64,000 nucleotides of DNA from an uncultured Treponema sp. (GTDB lineage Bacteria > Spirochaetota > Spirochaetia > Treponematales > Treponemataceae): NCBI GenBank assembly GCA_947166355.1, contig CAMVDX010000001.1, forward strand, positions 1-64,000, given 5' to 3'. Shown here piece by piece: positions 51,761 through 59,503 of this stretch. Each line of letters starts with the position of its first letter. Positions within the stretch are counted from its first letter, which is position 1. Both the position numbers and the translations under genes were made by a program. Below the pieces are notes generated by a model. The model searched no databases, was not told the origin of the DNA, and saw only the letters and a program-made list of their open reading frames with translations.

Positions 51761-53230
51761 ATGAAACGAATAATCGGACTATTAATAATATTACTTCTGC
51801 CATTAGCCGGAATCACCGCGCAAAGCGACGACGAACTTTTTGGCAGCAGCGACGATGCACTTTTTGGCAGCGATGATTCTGACTTGTTCGGCGATGATGA
51901 CATGTTTGGAGATGATTCCATTGTTGAGGTAAATGATGTAGCCGCAAAAAGCGACCTCAGCAAGGGCGTAATCTTTGACACTGGTGCAATCAAAATTGGC
52001 GGAAGTCTCAATGCCGGCATCACAACAAATACTCCACTTTATTCTCCAGACGAAGATAACCTTGGAGAAAATATTTACAGAACTAAACTTAATCCAGATC
52101 TTAGTGCAATGCTTTCTGTAGATGCACGTCCAACACAGACACTTCGTTTTTACACAAAGTTCGGTTTTGCATATCCGTTTGAAAACAGAATCAGTTCGTA
52201 TTCGTTTTCAAGTGTAGATTACAAAATGGGGCAGCCACAGATAAAGACAGATACATATTCTTCAATTATTGACTGGTTTAAGCTCAAAGAACTTTTTACA
52301 GATTTTTCAATCTATGATACAGCGTTCTTCCGCTTTGGTATCCATACTGTAAGCTGGGGAGCAGGCTACTTCTTCAGTCCGGTATCAGATATGATTAACT
52401 CTTCATCGATTGACCCTGAAAATCCGGAAAAGCAGGTAGACGGAAGCCTGAATCTTCGTACTCAGATTATTATTCCAAACAGTCAGAATTGTCTGTGGTT
52501 CTATATTATTCCTTCTACAAATTTTGTTGACCAGACTGCAGAAAGTTATGCCCGTGATACAGCCTTTGCAGGAAAAGCAGACATTCTTCTTGGAAACTGG
52601 GAGTTTGGTGTAGGCGGTCTTTTCAAATATAAGAATGCACCTAAGGCAATGCTTACTGCAACCGGAAGTCTTAAAAAAGTGAGCTTCTTTGGTGAGTTTG
52701 TATACAGTTATGGTGCTGCGTCTGAATGGGCAAAAAATACAGACTGGGATGATAAAACAAATATCTTCCAGGCAACAGCAGGCTTCAGTTATTACTGGAA
52801 AGATCAGCATCTTAGTCTTGCAGGACAGTATTACTTTGAAAGTAATGATGTTGATGTAATGAAAAAGGTAAGTCAGTATGGTCATAACGTAGCTTTGTCT
52901 GTAAGCAAGGGAGAGCTTTTCAAGAACCCGGATTTATCTATAAGTCTTTTTGCAATGGGAAACTTTGGACATAAGGATATAACATTTGAAGATATTGCAA
53001 TGATGAATCCTATGGCAGCAATGAATGTTGGTTCTCTTGAGGATATCGACAGCATGGTAAATAGTGCAAAAAAATCTCAGGTTACCCTTATGACAAACCT
53101 TATGCTCAACTATTCTCCGTTCAAGGATATGCGTTTTGGTGCAGGTCCTGTTCTAACCTTCAGAGACTTTGAAACTGACCCGACAGTTTCCTTCAAAATT
53201 ACTGCAACCCTAGGTGGTGGAAAATTCTAA
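51761..53230 (+). CDS. Outer-membrane beta-barrel protein with acidic FG-repeat N-terminus
   Basis: 489 residues. A signal peptide (about 1-20) is followed by an acidic stretch of four LFG/MFG units (DDELFGSSDDALFG, DSDLFGDDDMFGDD; residues about 22-52), then a long series of amphipathic strands ending in LGGGKF, typical of an outer-membrane barrel. It is the outer-membrane end of the transport module; it could be the acceptor or channel for the cargo. The acidic FG stretch resembles one in permease 1. Confidence 0.7.
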   Translation: MKRIIGLLIILLLPLAGITAQSDDELFGSSDDALFGSDDSDLFGDDDMFGDDSIVEVNDVAAKSDLSKGVIFDTGAIKIGGSLNAGITTNTPLYSPDEDNLGENIYRTKLNPDLSAMLSVDARPTQTLRFYTKFGFAYPFENRISSYSFSSVDYKMGQPQIKTDTYSSIIDWFKLKELFTDFSIYDTAFFRFGIHTVSWGAGYFFSPVSDMINSSSIDPENPEKQVDGSLNLRTQIIIPNSQNCLWFYIIPSTNFVDQTAESYARDTAFAGKADILLGNWEFGVGGLFKYKNAPKAMLTATGSLKKVSFFGEFVYSYGAASEWAKNTDWDDKTNIFQATAGFSYYWKDQHLSLAGQYYFESNDVDVMKKVSQYGHNVALSVSKGELFKNPDLSISLFAMGNFGHKDITFEDIAMMNPMAAMNVGSLEDIDSMVNSAKKSQVTLMTNLMLNYSPFKDMRFGAGPVLTFRDFETDPTVSFKITATLGGGKF

Positions 53231-53318
53231 TAAACCCCGAAGTGGGGGCGTTGCGGGGCAGAGAGCACGGATTTTTGCCCCGCTGGGTGGGGGAGCGGAA
53301 GACCACAAAGTGGGCTGA

Positions 53319-53372
53319 AGCGAGGGGCGGGGCTCCGCCCTCCTGACTGCTAAATGCTAACCGCTAACCGCT
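53319..53372 (+). repeat. Family E repeat: hairpin plus heptamers
   Basis: Hairpin GAGGGGCGGGGCTCCGCCCTC, then CTGACT and three GCTAANN heptamers. A second copy of this arrangement is at 57859-57906. Upstream (53252-53318) is GC-rich DNA with another possible stem GCGGGGCA/TGCCCCGC. Confidence 0.7.
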
Positions 53373-53402
53373 TAAAATACCTCTATAAAGCATTCTTTTT
53401 AT

Positions 53403-53431
53403 TTGTTTTTTTGTTAATCCTGACTTATAAT
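53403..53431 (+). promoter_or_regulatory. Promoter of the ComFB gene
   Basis: TTGTTT at 53403-53408, a 17-bp spacer and consensus TATAAT at 53426-53431; the leader would be about 65 nt with GGAGGA before ATG 53503. Confidence 0.55.
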
Positions 53432-53502
53432 ATATAACTATCGAATAATGAATAACATATGCGCCTGGACACTTTTGTTATTCTTTGGAGGATATTGCCG
53501 TT

Positions 53503-54207
53503 ATGAACGTACATAACCTGATGGAAGATATTGTTATAAAAGCAGTAAATACTCTCTATGACCGTGTAAAGAGCGAGAATGTTGCATGGCTTACCTGTGA
53601 CTGTGAAAACTGCAGGCTTGATACAGTTAGTTATGTGCTGAACCGCATTCCGCCAAAATATGTTGTATCTGGACGTGGTGTTACTCATAATGCGGAGTAT
53701 CTTGCGAGCTCTCAGCTTCAGGCTGATGTTGATTCGCTTGCAATCGATGGAATGCGTACTGTAAGTTCTACAAAGCGTCCGTTTCATACAGAAGCCAGAA
53801 AGGATTGTACGATTCATGCAGATGTTAATATATCAAATCCTGCATATAACTTTTTTACGTTTATGGGCGTTGTTCTTGATGGTAATACGTTTGAACCGAT
53901 TCCTAGAGCAGAAATAACGCTTAGAATGGACGGAAAGCTTGCAGCAATGGTTGATAAAACCTGGTCTAATCCATATAACATGGTGCCGAGTACAAAGGGT
54001 GTTTATTCGTTCTGGGTAAAGTCAGTTCCTGCGGAAAAGAGCGGGGAGCGTGAATATTTTAAGTTCAGTATAGAGATTAAAGCAGAAGGTTATTCTGATA
54101 CTGTATATCACTTTGAAGTTCCTATTATGAGTGAAGACCGCGTGCGTGATACACTGGATTCAACATATACACTGAAAATTAAAGACCTCGTAATTTTTAA
54201 GAAGTAG
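53503..54207 (+). CDS. ComFB domain protein with C-terminal beta-sandwich
   Basis: 234 residues, cytoplasmic. The N-terminal half matches ComFB (NLMEDIVIKAVNTLYDRV, CDCENCRLDTVSYVLNRIPP, YVVSGRG); the two Cys pairs probably bind a metal. The C-terminal half (about 115-234; GVVLDGNTFEPIPRAEITLR) looks like a carboxypeptidase-regulatory/Ig-like sandwich, an unusual partner. ComFB domains in cyanobacteria were recently reported to bind cyclic dinucleotides, which would link it to the GGDEF protein here (inference). ATG 53503 follows GGAGGA; the in-frame TTG at 53485 lies within that RBS and is rejected. Confidence 0.78.
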   Translation: MNVHNLMEDIVIKAVNTLYDRVKSENVAWLTCDCENCRLDTVSYVLNRIPPKYVVSGRGVTHNAEYLASSQLQADVDSLAIDGMRTVSSTKRPFHTEARKDCTIHADVNISNPAYNFFTFMGVVLDGNTFEPIPRAEITLRMDGKLAAMVDKTWSNPYNMVPSTKGVYSFWVKSVPAEKSGEREYFKFSIEIKAEGYSDTVYHFEVPIMSEDRVRDTLDSTYTLKIKDLVIFKK

Positions 54208-54411
54208 ATTGCTTCGTCGCCCTGCGGGCTCCTCGCAATGACATAAAACTCGTCATTGCGAGACCGAAGGCCGTGGCAATCCAAACAACCCCGTCATTGC
54301 GAGACCGAAGGCCGTGGCAATCCAAACAACCCCGTCATTGCGAGACCTAAGGCCGTGGCAATCCAGATAACCCCGTCATTGCGAGGAGCGTAGCGACGTG
54401 GCAAACCATTC
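54207..54411. repeat. Tandem array of family A repeats
   Basis: After one copy at 54207-54242 come three near-identical direct repeats of about 46 bp (GTCATTGCGAGACCGAAGGC...CAATCCAAACAACCCC from 54253) and a fourth, divergent copy (GGAGCGTAGCG middle). The three differ at only a few bases, indicating recent duplication. Not CRISPR: no distinct spacers. Confidence 0.85.
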
Positions 54412-54449
54412 CTCATAGAGAATCATACAACAAAAGTATAGAAAATTAA

Positions 54450-54478
54450 TTGCGTTTTTATGGATTGCGTAGTACAAT
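54450..54478 (+). promoter_or_regulatory. abfA: Promoter of abfA
   Basis: TTGCGT at 54450-54455, a 17-bp spacer and TACAAT at 54473-54478. The start of transcription falls inside the palindrome at 54478-54499. Confidence 0.65.
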
Positions 54479-54499
54479 TTAGTAAAACGTTTTACTAAA
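54478..54499. promoter_or_regulatory. LacI-type operator of abfA
   Basis: Perfect 22-bp palindrome with half site TTTAGTAAAAC and a central CG, typical of LacI-family operators. It begins at the last base of the -10 box and covers the transcription start, consistent with repression relieved by arabinose-containing sugars. Confidence 0.8.
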
Positions 54500-54524
54500 C
54501 AAAAAAACATCATAAGGAACTGAT

Positions 54525-56006
54525 ATGGACACAATTATTGTAAGTGCAGACCAGGACGGCAAAAAAATCAGCCGTGACATCTATGGTCACTTCAGCGAGC
54601 ACCTTGGCCGCTGTATTTATGGTGGTTTCTGGGTTGGAAAAGACTCTGATATTCCTAACATCAACGGTTACCGCAAGGACGTTGTAGAAGCTTTTAAAGA
54701 GCTGGAAATTCCAAACCTGCGCTGGCCGGGCGGATGCTTTGCAGACGAATACCACTGGCGTGATGGTGTAGGTCCTTATGAAACCCGCAAACGCATGATT
54801 AATACTCATTGGGGCGGAGTTGTAGAAGACAACAGCTTTGGTACAAACGAATTCTTTGGTCTTTGCGAACTGCTCGGCTGTAAGCCTTATGTAAACGGAA
54901 ACGTTGGAAGCGGTACTGTTCAGGAAATGAGCGAATGGGTTGAATATATCACCTTTGGCGGCGAATCTCCAATGAGTAAGATGCGCGAAGCTAATGGTCA
55001 TAAAAAGCCATGGAAGCTTCCGCTTTTCTGTGTAGGAAACGAAAACTGGGGTTGCGGCGGAAACATGAAGCCTGAATATTATGCAGACCTTTATCGCCGC
55101 TATCAGACTTATGTCCGTCAGTACGGCAAGGACAAGATTTTTAAGATTGCCTGTGGTGCAAATGCGGCAGATTTTAACTGGACTGAAGTTCTTATGCGTG
55201 AGGCTGCAAACTATATGGACGGTCTTTCTCTCCATTATTATACAGTTGAACCGGACTGGAACGGACGCAAGCCTGCCTGCGATTTTACAGAAAAAGACTG
55301 GTACCTCACAATGAGTAAGGCAGGCTTTATGGAAACTCTTGTACGCCGCCATGACGAAATCATGACAAAGTACGATCCTGACAAGCGCGTAGCTCTCGTA
55401 GTAGATGAATGGGGAACCTGGTTTGCTGTAGAAAAGGGAACAAACCCTGGCTTCCTTTATCAGCAGTCTACAATTCGCGACGCTCTCGTAGCCGGAATTA
55501 CTCTTAACATTTTCAACAATCATTGTGATCGCGTAAGAGTTGCAAATATTGCTCAGGCTGTAAATGTTCTTCAGTCACCTGTTCTTACAGAAGGCGCAAA
55601 GATGATAAAGACTCCAACCTGGTATGTATTCCACATGTACAAGCCTCACATGGATGCAACTATGCTTACAACTCGTGTTGCTTCTAATCAGATTGGACCG
55701 GATGATGCCCGTGTAGATGCAGTTTCTGCTTCTGCTTCTCACAAGAAGAACGTTTATACTGTAACTCTTACAAATGCAGAGCTTAAGGGTAAAAAGGAAA
55801 TCAATATTACACTTGCCGGCCTCAAAGGAAAAATCAAGGATGCAAAGGCAACAATCCTGACTTCTAAAGAGATGCATGTTTGCAACAGCTTTGACAAGCC
55901 GAATGAACTTAAGGAAAAAGCTCTTGAAGTAAAACTTTCAGGAGCTAATGAAATGTTCATTACAGTACCTGCAATGAGCGTTGTAACAGTTTCTGTTCAG
56001 GCATAA
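54525..56006 (+). CDS. abfA: Alpha-L-arabinofuranosidase, GH51
   Basis: 493 residues, normal GH51 length, no signal peptide, so intracellular. A TIM barrel has acid/base E173 in [12 protein letters not shown] and nucleophile E295 in VVDEWGTW, followed by a C-terminal beta domain. It removes arabinofuranosyl residues from arabinan- or arabinoxylan-derived oligosaccharides. Strong codon bias. RBS AAGGAA; controlled by a promoter overlapping a LacI-type operator. Confidence 0.95.
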   Translation: MDTIIVSADQDGKKISRDIYGHFSEHLGRCIYGGFWVGKDSDIPNINGYRKDVVEAFKELEIPNLRWPGGCFADEYHWRDGVGPYETRKRMINTHWGGVVEDNSFGTNEFFGLCELLGCKPYVNGNVGSGTVQEMSEWVEYITFGGESPMSKMREANGHKKPWKLPLFCVGNENWGCGGNMKPEYYADLYRRYQTYVRQYGKDKIFKIACGANAADFNWTEVLMREAANYMDGLSLHYYTVEPDWNGRKPACDFTEKDWYLTMSKAGFMETLVRRHDEIMTKYDPDKRVALVVDEWGTWFAVEKGTNPGFLYQQSTIRDALVAGITLNIFNNHCDRVRVANIAQAVNVLQSPVLTEGAKMIKTPTWYVFHMYKPHMDATMLTTRVASNQIGPDDARVDAVSASASHKKNVYTVTLTNAELKGKKEINITLAGLKGKIKDAKATILTSKEMHVCNSFDKPNELKEKALEVKLSGANEMFITVPAMSVVTVSVQA

Positions 56007-56008
56007 GA

Positions 56009-56135
56009 TGTCATTGCGATGAGAGGTATGAGACGCAGCAATCTGTAAAATGGATTGCTTCGTCGCTGTGCTCCTCGCAATGACGATGCATATGTTTGCG
56101 AGCCAGAAGGACGCGACAATCTACAGTATGGATTG
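56009..56135. repeat. Family A repeats, partly degenerate
   Basis: TCATTGCGATGAGAGG...CAGCAATC, then TGGATTGCTTCGTCGC...CTCGCAATGACG, then TTTGCGAGCCAG...CAATCTA and a half site GGATTGCTGC. Confidence 0.75.
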
Positions 56136-56167
56136 CTGCGCTTTCGCTTGCTAAGTCGAAATTTTTT

Positions 56168-56422
56168 ATGAAAGCCCCTTGTCCCGAATGTGAAAATAAA
56201 GCTTATCTCTCAAGTCTGGATATGACTCCAGAGCTTGTAGCCGAAATGGCGGCTGAAGAGCCGGTAGCAGACTATGCCGGAGATGAGCTTGTTGCAAAAA
56301 GACTTGAGGTTTGTAATTCGTGCCCTAAGTTGATTGGCGGTATGACCTGCCGGGATTGCGGCTGCTTTGTGCAGTTCCGGGTGCGGCATAAAACTGCTTC
56401 GTGCATTAATGGAAAATGGTAA
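56168..56422 (+). CDS. Small Cys-rich zinc-ribbon-like protein (possibly DUF6171)
   Basis: 84 residues starting MKAPCPECENK. Metal-binding Cys groups: CPEC, CNSCPKL, CRDCGCF, and a final Cys near the C-terminus (KTASCINGKW). Probably a small zinc protein; the role is unknown. The frame is open to 56096, but that part is translated repeat DNA, so 56168 is chosen. No Shine-Dalgarno; a T run precedes ATG. Confidence 0.68.
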   Translation: MKAPCPECENKAYLSSLDMTPELVAEMAAEEPVADYAGDELVAKRLEVCNSCPKLIGGMTCRDCGCFVQFRVRHKTASCINGKW

Positions 56423-56423
56423 A

Positions 56424-56506
56424 TATGGATTGCTTCGCTACGCTCGCAATGACGAATAAAGCCCGTCATTGCGAGGAGCCCGCAAGGGCGACGTGGCAAT
56501 CTACAA
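56424..56506. repeat. Two family A repeats
   Basis: TGGATTGCTTCGC...TCGCAATGACG and GTCATTGCGAGGAGCC...GTGGCAATCTA between the small Cys protein and the GH27 gene. Confidence 0.85.
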
Positions 56507-56519
56507 TCAGGAGAACTCA

Positions 56520-57836
56520 ATGAATAAAAACTCAGTAGCTCCGCAGCCACCAATGGGCTGGAACAGCTACGACTACTACAACACAATGGTAAATGAAGAA
56601 CAGGTTCGTGCAAATGCCGAATATATGGCGGCGAACCTGAAGCAGTTTGGTTGGGAATATGTTGTAATTGATATTCAGTGGTCAGACCCGGATGCCGGGC
56701 TTCGCAATGCAGAGAATATTCAGTACATTCCGTTCAGCCGTTTTTGTATAGATGAGTTTTCCCGCCAGATTCCAGCTCCTAATCGTTTTCCTTCCAGCGA
56801 AGGCGGTAAGGGGTTTAAGCCGCTTGCAGATTACATTCATTCTCTTGGTCTTAAATTTGGAATTCATATTATGCGTGGTATTCCGCGCTTTGCCGCTCAC
56901 GACCATTTGCCGATTAAAACTCACGACGGCTCGAAAATCACCGCAGACCTTGTAGCAAATCCTTATTCTGTAAGCCGCTGGAATGCAGATATGTACGGTG
57001 TAGATGCTGCCCGCCCTTATGCTCAGGATTATTATGATTCAATTTTCGAATTGTATGCTCAGTGGGGTGTGGATTACGTAAAGGTAGATGATATCTGTAA
57101 TACAAATATGTACCCACATGCACCTTATTCCGCAGAAAAAGAAATTGAGATGATGGCTAAAGCTATTGAAAACTCTGGCCGCGGCATGGTACTTTCTTTG
57201 AGCCCGGGGCCTGCCGTAATCGAAAAAGCTCATCATTACGAGACTTATGCAAATATGTGGCGAATTACGGACGACTTTTGGGATGACTGGAAGCTTCTGA
57301 AGGCAATGTTTGAACGCTGTGAAGTCTGGCAGAAGCATACCGGCGACGGTAACTGGCCGGATTGCGATATGCTTCCAATGAACCGTTTAGGCTGGGGCTG
57401 GGCGGCTCCTGGAACTCCTGAAGAAAAGCGTGGCTGGTACAGCAAGTTTACAAAAGAAGAAACCCGTACAATGATTACTCTCTGGTGCATTTTCCGTGCT
57501 CCGCTTATGATTGGAACGGACCTTCCGCAGCTGGATAAGTTTAATTTGGGGCTGCTTACAAACCCTGAAATCCTGGAGATGGATAAGTGTCCTAACCAGG
57601 CAGAGCAGCTGAGTGGCTCGTGTCATGAGGACGTAGTTGTATGGCGCAACATCACAAACGACGGCCACGTGTATTATGCGTACTTTAATTTGAGCGAGGA
57701 GCCGCAGACGGTTACTATGAACGTAGATAAGTCTGTAAAAAACGCTGTTATCCGCGACCTGTGGGAGCGGGAAGACCTCGGTGAAGAGGTAACGTTTACG
57801 CTGGAACCGCATGCCTGCCGTGCATTCAGAGTTTAG
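56520..57836 (+). CDS. Alpha-galactosidase, GH27
   Basis: 438 residues, no signal peptide. Opens PPMGWNSYDYYNTMVNEEQ, the GH27 signature. Nucleophile D190 in YVKVDDICN; acid/base D252 in RITDDFW. The C-terminal beta domain ends HACRAFRV. It removes alpha-1,6-galactose from melibiose- or galactomannan-type oligosaccharides. The frame is open to 56469 through repeat DNA; ATG 56520 has AGGAG eight bases upstream and begins at the usual domain edge. Confidence 0.93.
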   Translation: MNKNSVAPQPPMGWNSYDYYNTMVNEEQVRANAEYMAANLKQFGWEYVVIDIQWSDPDAGLRNAENIQYIPFSRFCIDEFSRQIPAPNRFPSSEGGKGFKPLADYIHSLGLKFGIHIMRGIPRFAAHDHLPIKTHDGSKITADLVANPYSVSRWNADMYGVDAARPYAQDYYDSIFELYAQWGVDYVKVDDICNTNMYPHAPYSAEKEIEMMAKAIENSGRGMVLSLSPGPAVIEKAHHYETYANMWRITDDFWDDWKLLKAMFERCEVWQKHTGDGNWPDCDMLPMNRLGWGWAAPGTPEEKRGWYSKFTKEETRTMITLWCIFRAPLMIGTDLPQLDKFNLGLLTNPEILEMDKCPNQAEQLSGSCHEDVVVWRNITNDGHVYYAYFNLSEEPQTVTMNVDKSVKNAVIRDLWEREDLGEEVTFTLEPHACRAFRV

Positions 57837-57858
57837 AGGACGCTTTGGACTTGGGAGC

Positions 57859-57906
57859 GAGGGGGAAACTTCCCCCTCCTGACTGCTAAATGCTAAACGC
57901 TAACCG
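57859..57906 (+). repeat. Family E repeat, copy 2
   Basis: Hairpin GAGGGGGAAACTTCCCCCTC, CTGACT and three GCTAANN heptamers, as at 53319. It lies between the GH27 gene and the clpP promoter and may serve as terminator. Confidence 0.7.
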
Positions 57907-57925
57907 TTTATAAACAAAATATCAA

Positions 57926-57954
57926 TTGAAAATCTGCAATTTCTCTAGTATATT
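57926..57954 (+). promoter_or_regulatory. clpP: Promoter of clpP (leaderless)
   Basis: TTGAAA at 57926-57931, a 17-bp spacer and TATATT at 57949-57954; the -10 box ends seven bases before ATG 57962 and no Shine-Dalgarno is present. Confidence 0.7.
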
Positions 57955-57961
57955 ATAAAGT

Positions 57962-58582
57962 ATGAATGTAAAATCAATTTATACTAGCCCTCGTTTTGAT
58001 GATGAGGATGAAGAAAAAAAGCAGAAAGCACCGGATCCGTTTTCTGACAGATTTCTTAAGACAAGACAAATTGTCCTGACCGGTGAAGTAAACAAAGAAC
58101 TTGCAGATTCTATTGCAAAACAGCTTCTGATTCTTGATTCAGAAGACAGCAAATCTCCAATTTACATGTATATTGACTCACCTGGTGGCGATGTTGATGC
58201 CGGTTTTGCTATTTATGATGTAATTCGTTTTGTAAAGGCTCCGGTTTATCTGATTGGAATGGGACTTATTGCCTCTGCTGCAACTCTTATTTTGATTGCT
58301 GTTCCTAAGGAACGCCGAATTGGTTTGCCAAACAGCCGCTATCTTATTCATCAGCCGCTTGGTCAGATGCGTGGTGTTGCAACTGATATTGAAATCTATG
58401 CTAAAGACATGGAAAAAATCCGTGCTAAGTTGAATAAGCTTATTGCTGAGGCAACTGGAACACCTCTTGAACAGGTTACTAAAGATACAGACCGTGACTA
58501 TTGGCTTGATGCTGATGAGGCTGTTAAATATGGACTTATCAGTAAGATTGTTACTGCTCGTGAGGAACTTCCTAAGAAGTAA
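57962..58582 (+). CDS. clpP: ClpP protease subunit, divergent paralogue type
   Basis: 206 residues. Self-compartmentalising serine protease that works with a Clp ATPase. The triad is S105 (GLIASAAT), H130 (SRYLIHQPLGQ) and D179 (DTDRDYW); spacing between H and D matches E. coli ClpP. The usual GxxASM around the Ser is altered to LIASAA and the N-terminus is longer with a Lys/Glu-rich lead, so this is a divergent copy. Treponemes carry more than one clpP. Probably leaderless. Confidence 0.9.
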   Translation: MNVKSIYTSPRFDDEDEEKKQKAPDPFSDRFLKTRQIVLTGEVNKELADSIAKQLLILDSEDSKSPIYMYIDSPGGDVDAGFAIYDVIRFVKAPVYLIGMGLIASAATLILIAVPKERRIGLPNSRYLIHQPLGQMRGVATDIEIYAKDMEKIRAKLNKLIAEATGTPLEQVTKDTDRDYWLDADEAVKYGLISKIVTAREELPKK

Positions 58583-58589
58583 TTAATTT

Positions 58590-59498
58590 ATGAATTTTGA
58601 GCTGACCGATTTGCTTATTGACGACATAATCTCTGCTATGGAAAATCAGGATGTTGAGTATGCCGTTGATGCAAAGGAATGTCAGCTTGTTATTTCTGAT
58701 TCAGATGGCCATTTGCCTGATGATGAGAGATATTATATTTTGCCTGAATGGGGACCTTCTGATGGTTTTGAGCTGCGTGAAAGCTTTGTAAATAATCTTC
58801 ATTCTCCGCTGGCTCGTGAAGAATTGCAGAGTGCACTGCATTCAGGAAGGGGGGTATTTAAGAATTTTAGAAATGTATTAAAAAACTATCCTGAAATTGA
58901 TAAACGATGGCATATTTATAAGCACAGATTTATGTCGGCACGTATCAATGAATGGTATAATTCCCTGCGAGAAATATGGGGATTGGAAAAACTGGATCAG
59001 TTACCTGAAATGGACGAATCCTTAGTGCATGACGATTTTTCGTTCAAAGAATATGATTCAGTCAATGATAAAAAAATAATCCTTTTAAATATTACCGCAG
59101 ATGCATGCGATGATGACTCACTGCCGGCAGAAGTAAATGGAGCTCTTTACAGATTATGGCGTACTCAGTTTGAGGGTAATAACGCTGAAAACCAGACAGG
59201 TTATATCTGCTCCAGCCTTTCAGATGAATTTGCAGGTTGTATTACAGCATCGCCTGTTTCAGAAAACCAGGAAAAGATTGTTATGATTACAAGTCTCTTT
59301 GTTCCTGAGAATTTCCGTGGATTAGGAATAGGTACAGAACTTATAGAAATGTGTATAACCAGACTTCAGAATTACGGAAACAAATGGGTTTTAATCCCGA
59401 ATACTATTGCGCCGGATATTTTACAGCCGTTATTAATACGTACAGGCTTTAGAAAAATCAATTCCGGTTATATTTTATCTTTTGAAAAAGGAGAATAA
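58590..59498 (+). CDS. UPF0158-like domain fused to GNAT acetyltransferase
   Basis: 302 residues. Residues about 1-140 resemble UPF0158 (DLLIDDIISAMENQDVEYAV, RYYILPEW, RINEWYNSLREIW). Residues about 160-300 form a GNAT domain with the acetyl-CoA loop VPENFRGLGIGTELIEMC. The acceptor is unknown. It sits 7 bp after clpP and 5 bp before the DbpA-like gene, so the three are one operon. Weak RBS (AAGAAG). Confidence 0.7.
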   Translation: MNFELTDLLIDDIISAMENQDVEYAVDAKECQLVISDSDGHLPDDERYYILPEWGPSDGFELRESFVNNLHSPLAREELQSALHSGRGVFKNFRNVLKNYPEIDKRWHIYKHRFMSARINEWYNSLREIWGLEKLDQLPEMDESLVHDDFSFKEYDSVNDKKIILLNITADACDDDSLPAEVNGALYRLWRTQFEGNNAENQTGYICSSLSDEFAGCITASPVSENQEKIVMITSLFVPENFRGLGIGTELIEMCITRLQNYGNKWVLIPNTIAPDILQPLLIRTGFRKINSGYILSFEKGE

Positions 59499-59503
59499 AA
59501 AAA

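Noticed and set aside
54207..54411. CRISPR-like direct repeats
   Set aside because: The units are joined without unique spacers, the sequence belongs to the dispersed family A, and there are no cas genes.
54510..55523. 337-codon minus-strand ORF opposite abfA
   Set aside because: Shadow of the GH51 gene, whose catalytic motifs are intact. No start context or domain supports the antisense frame.
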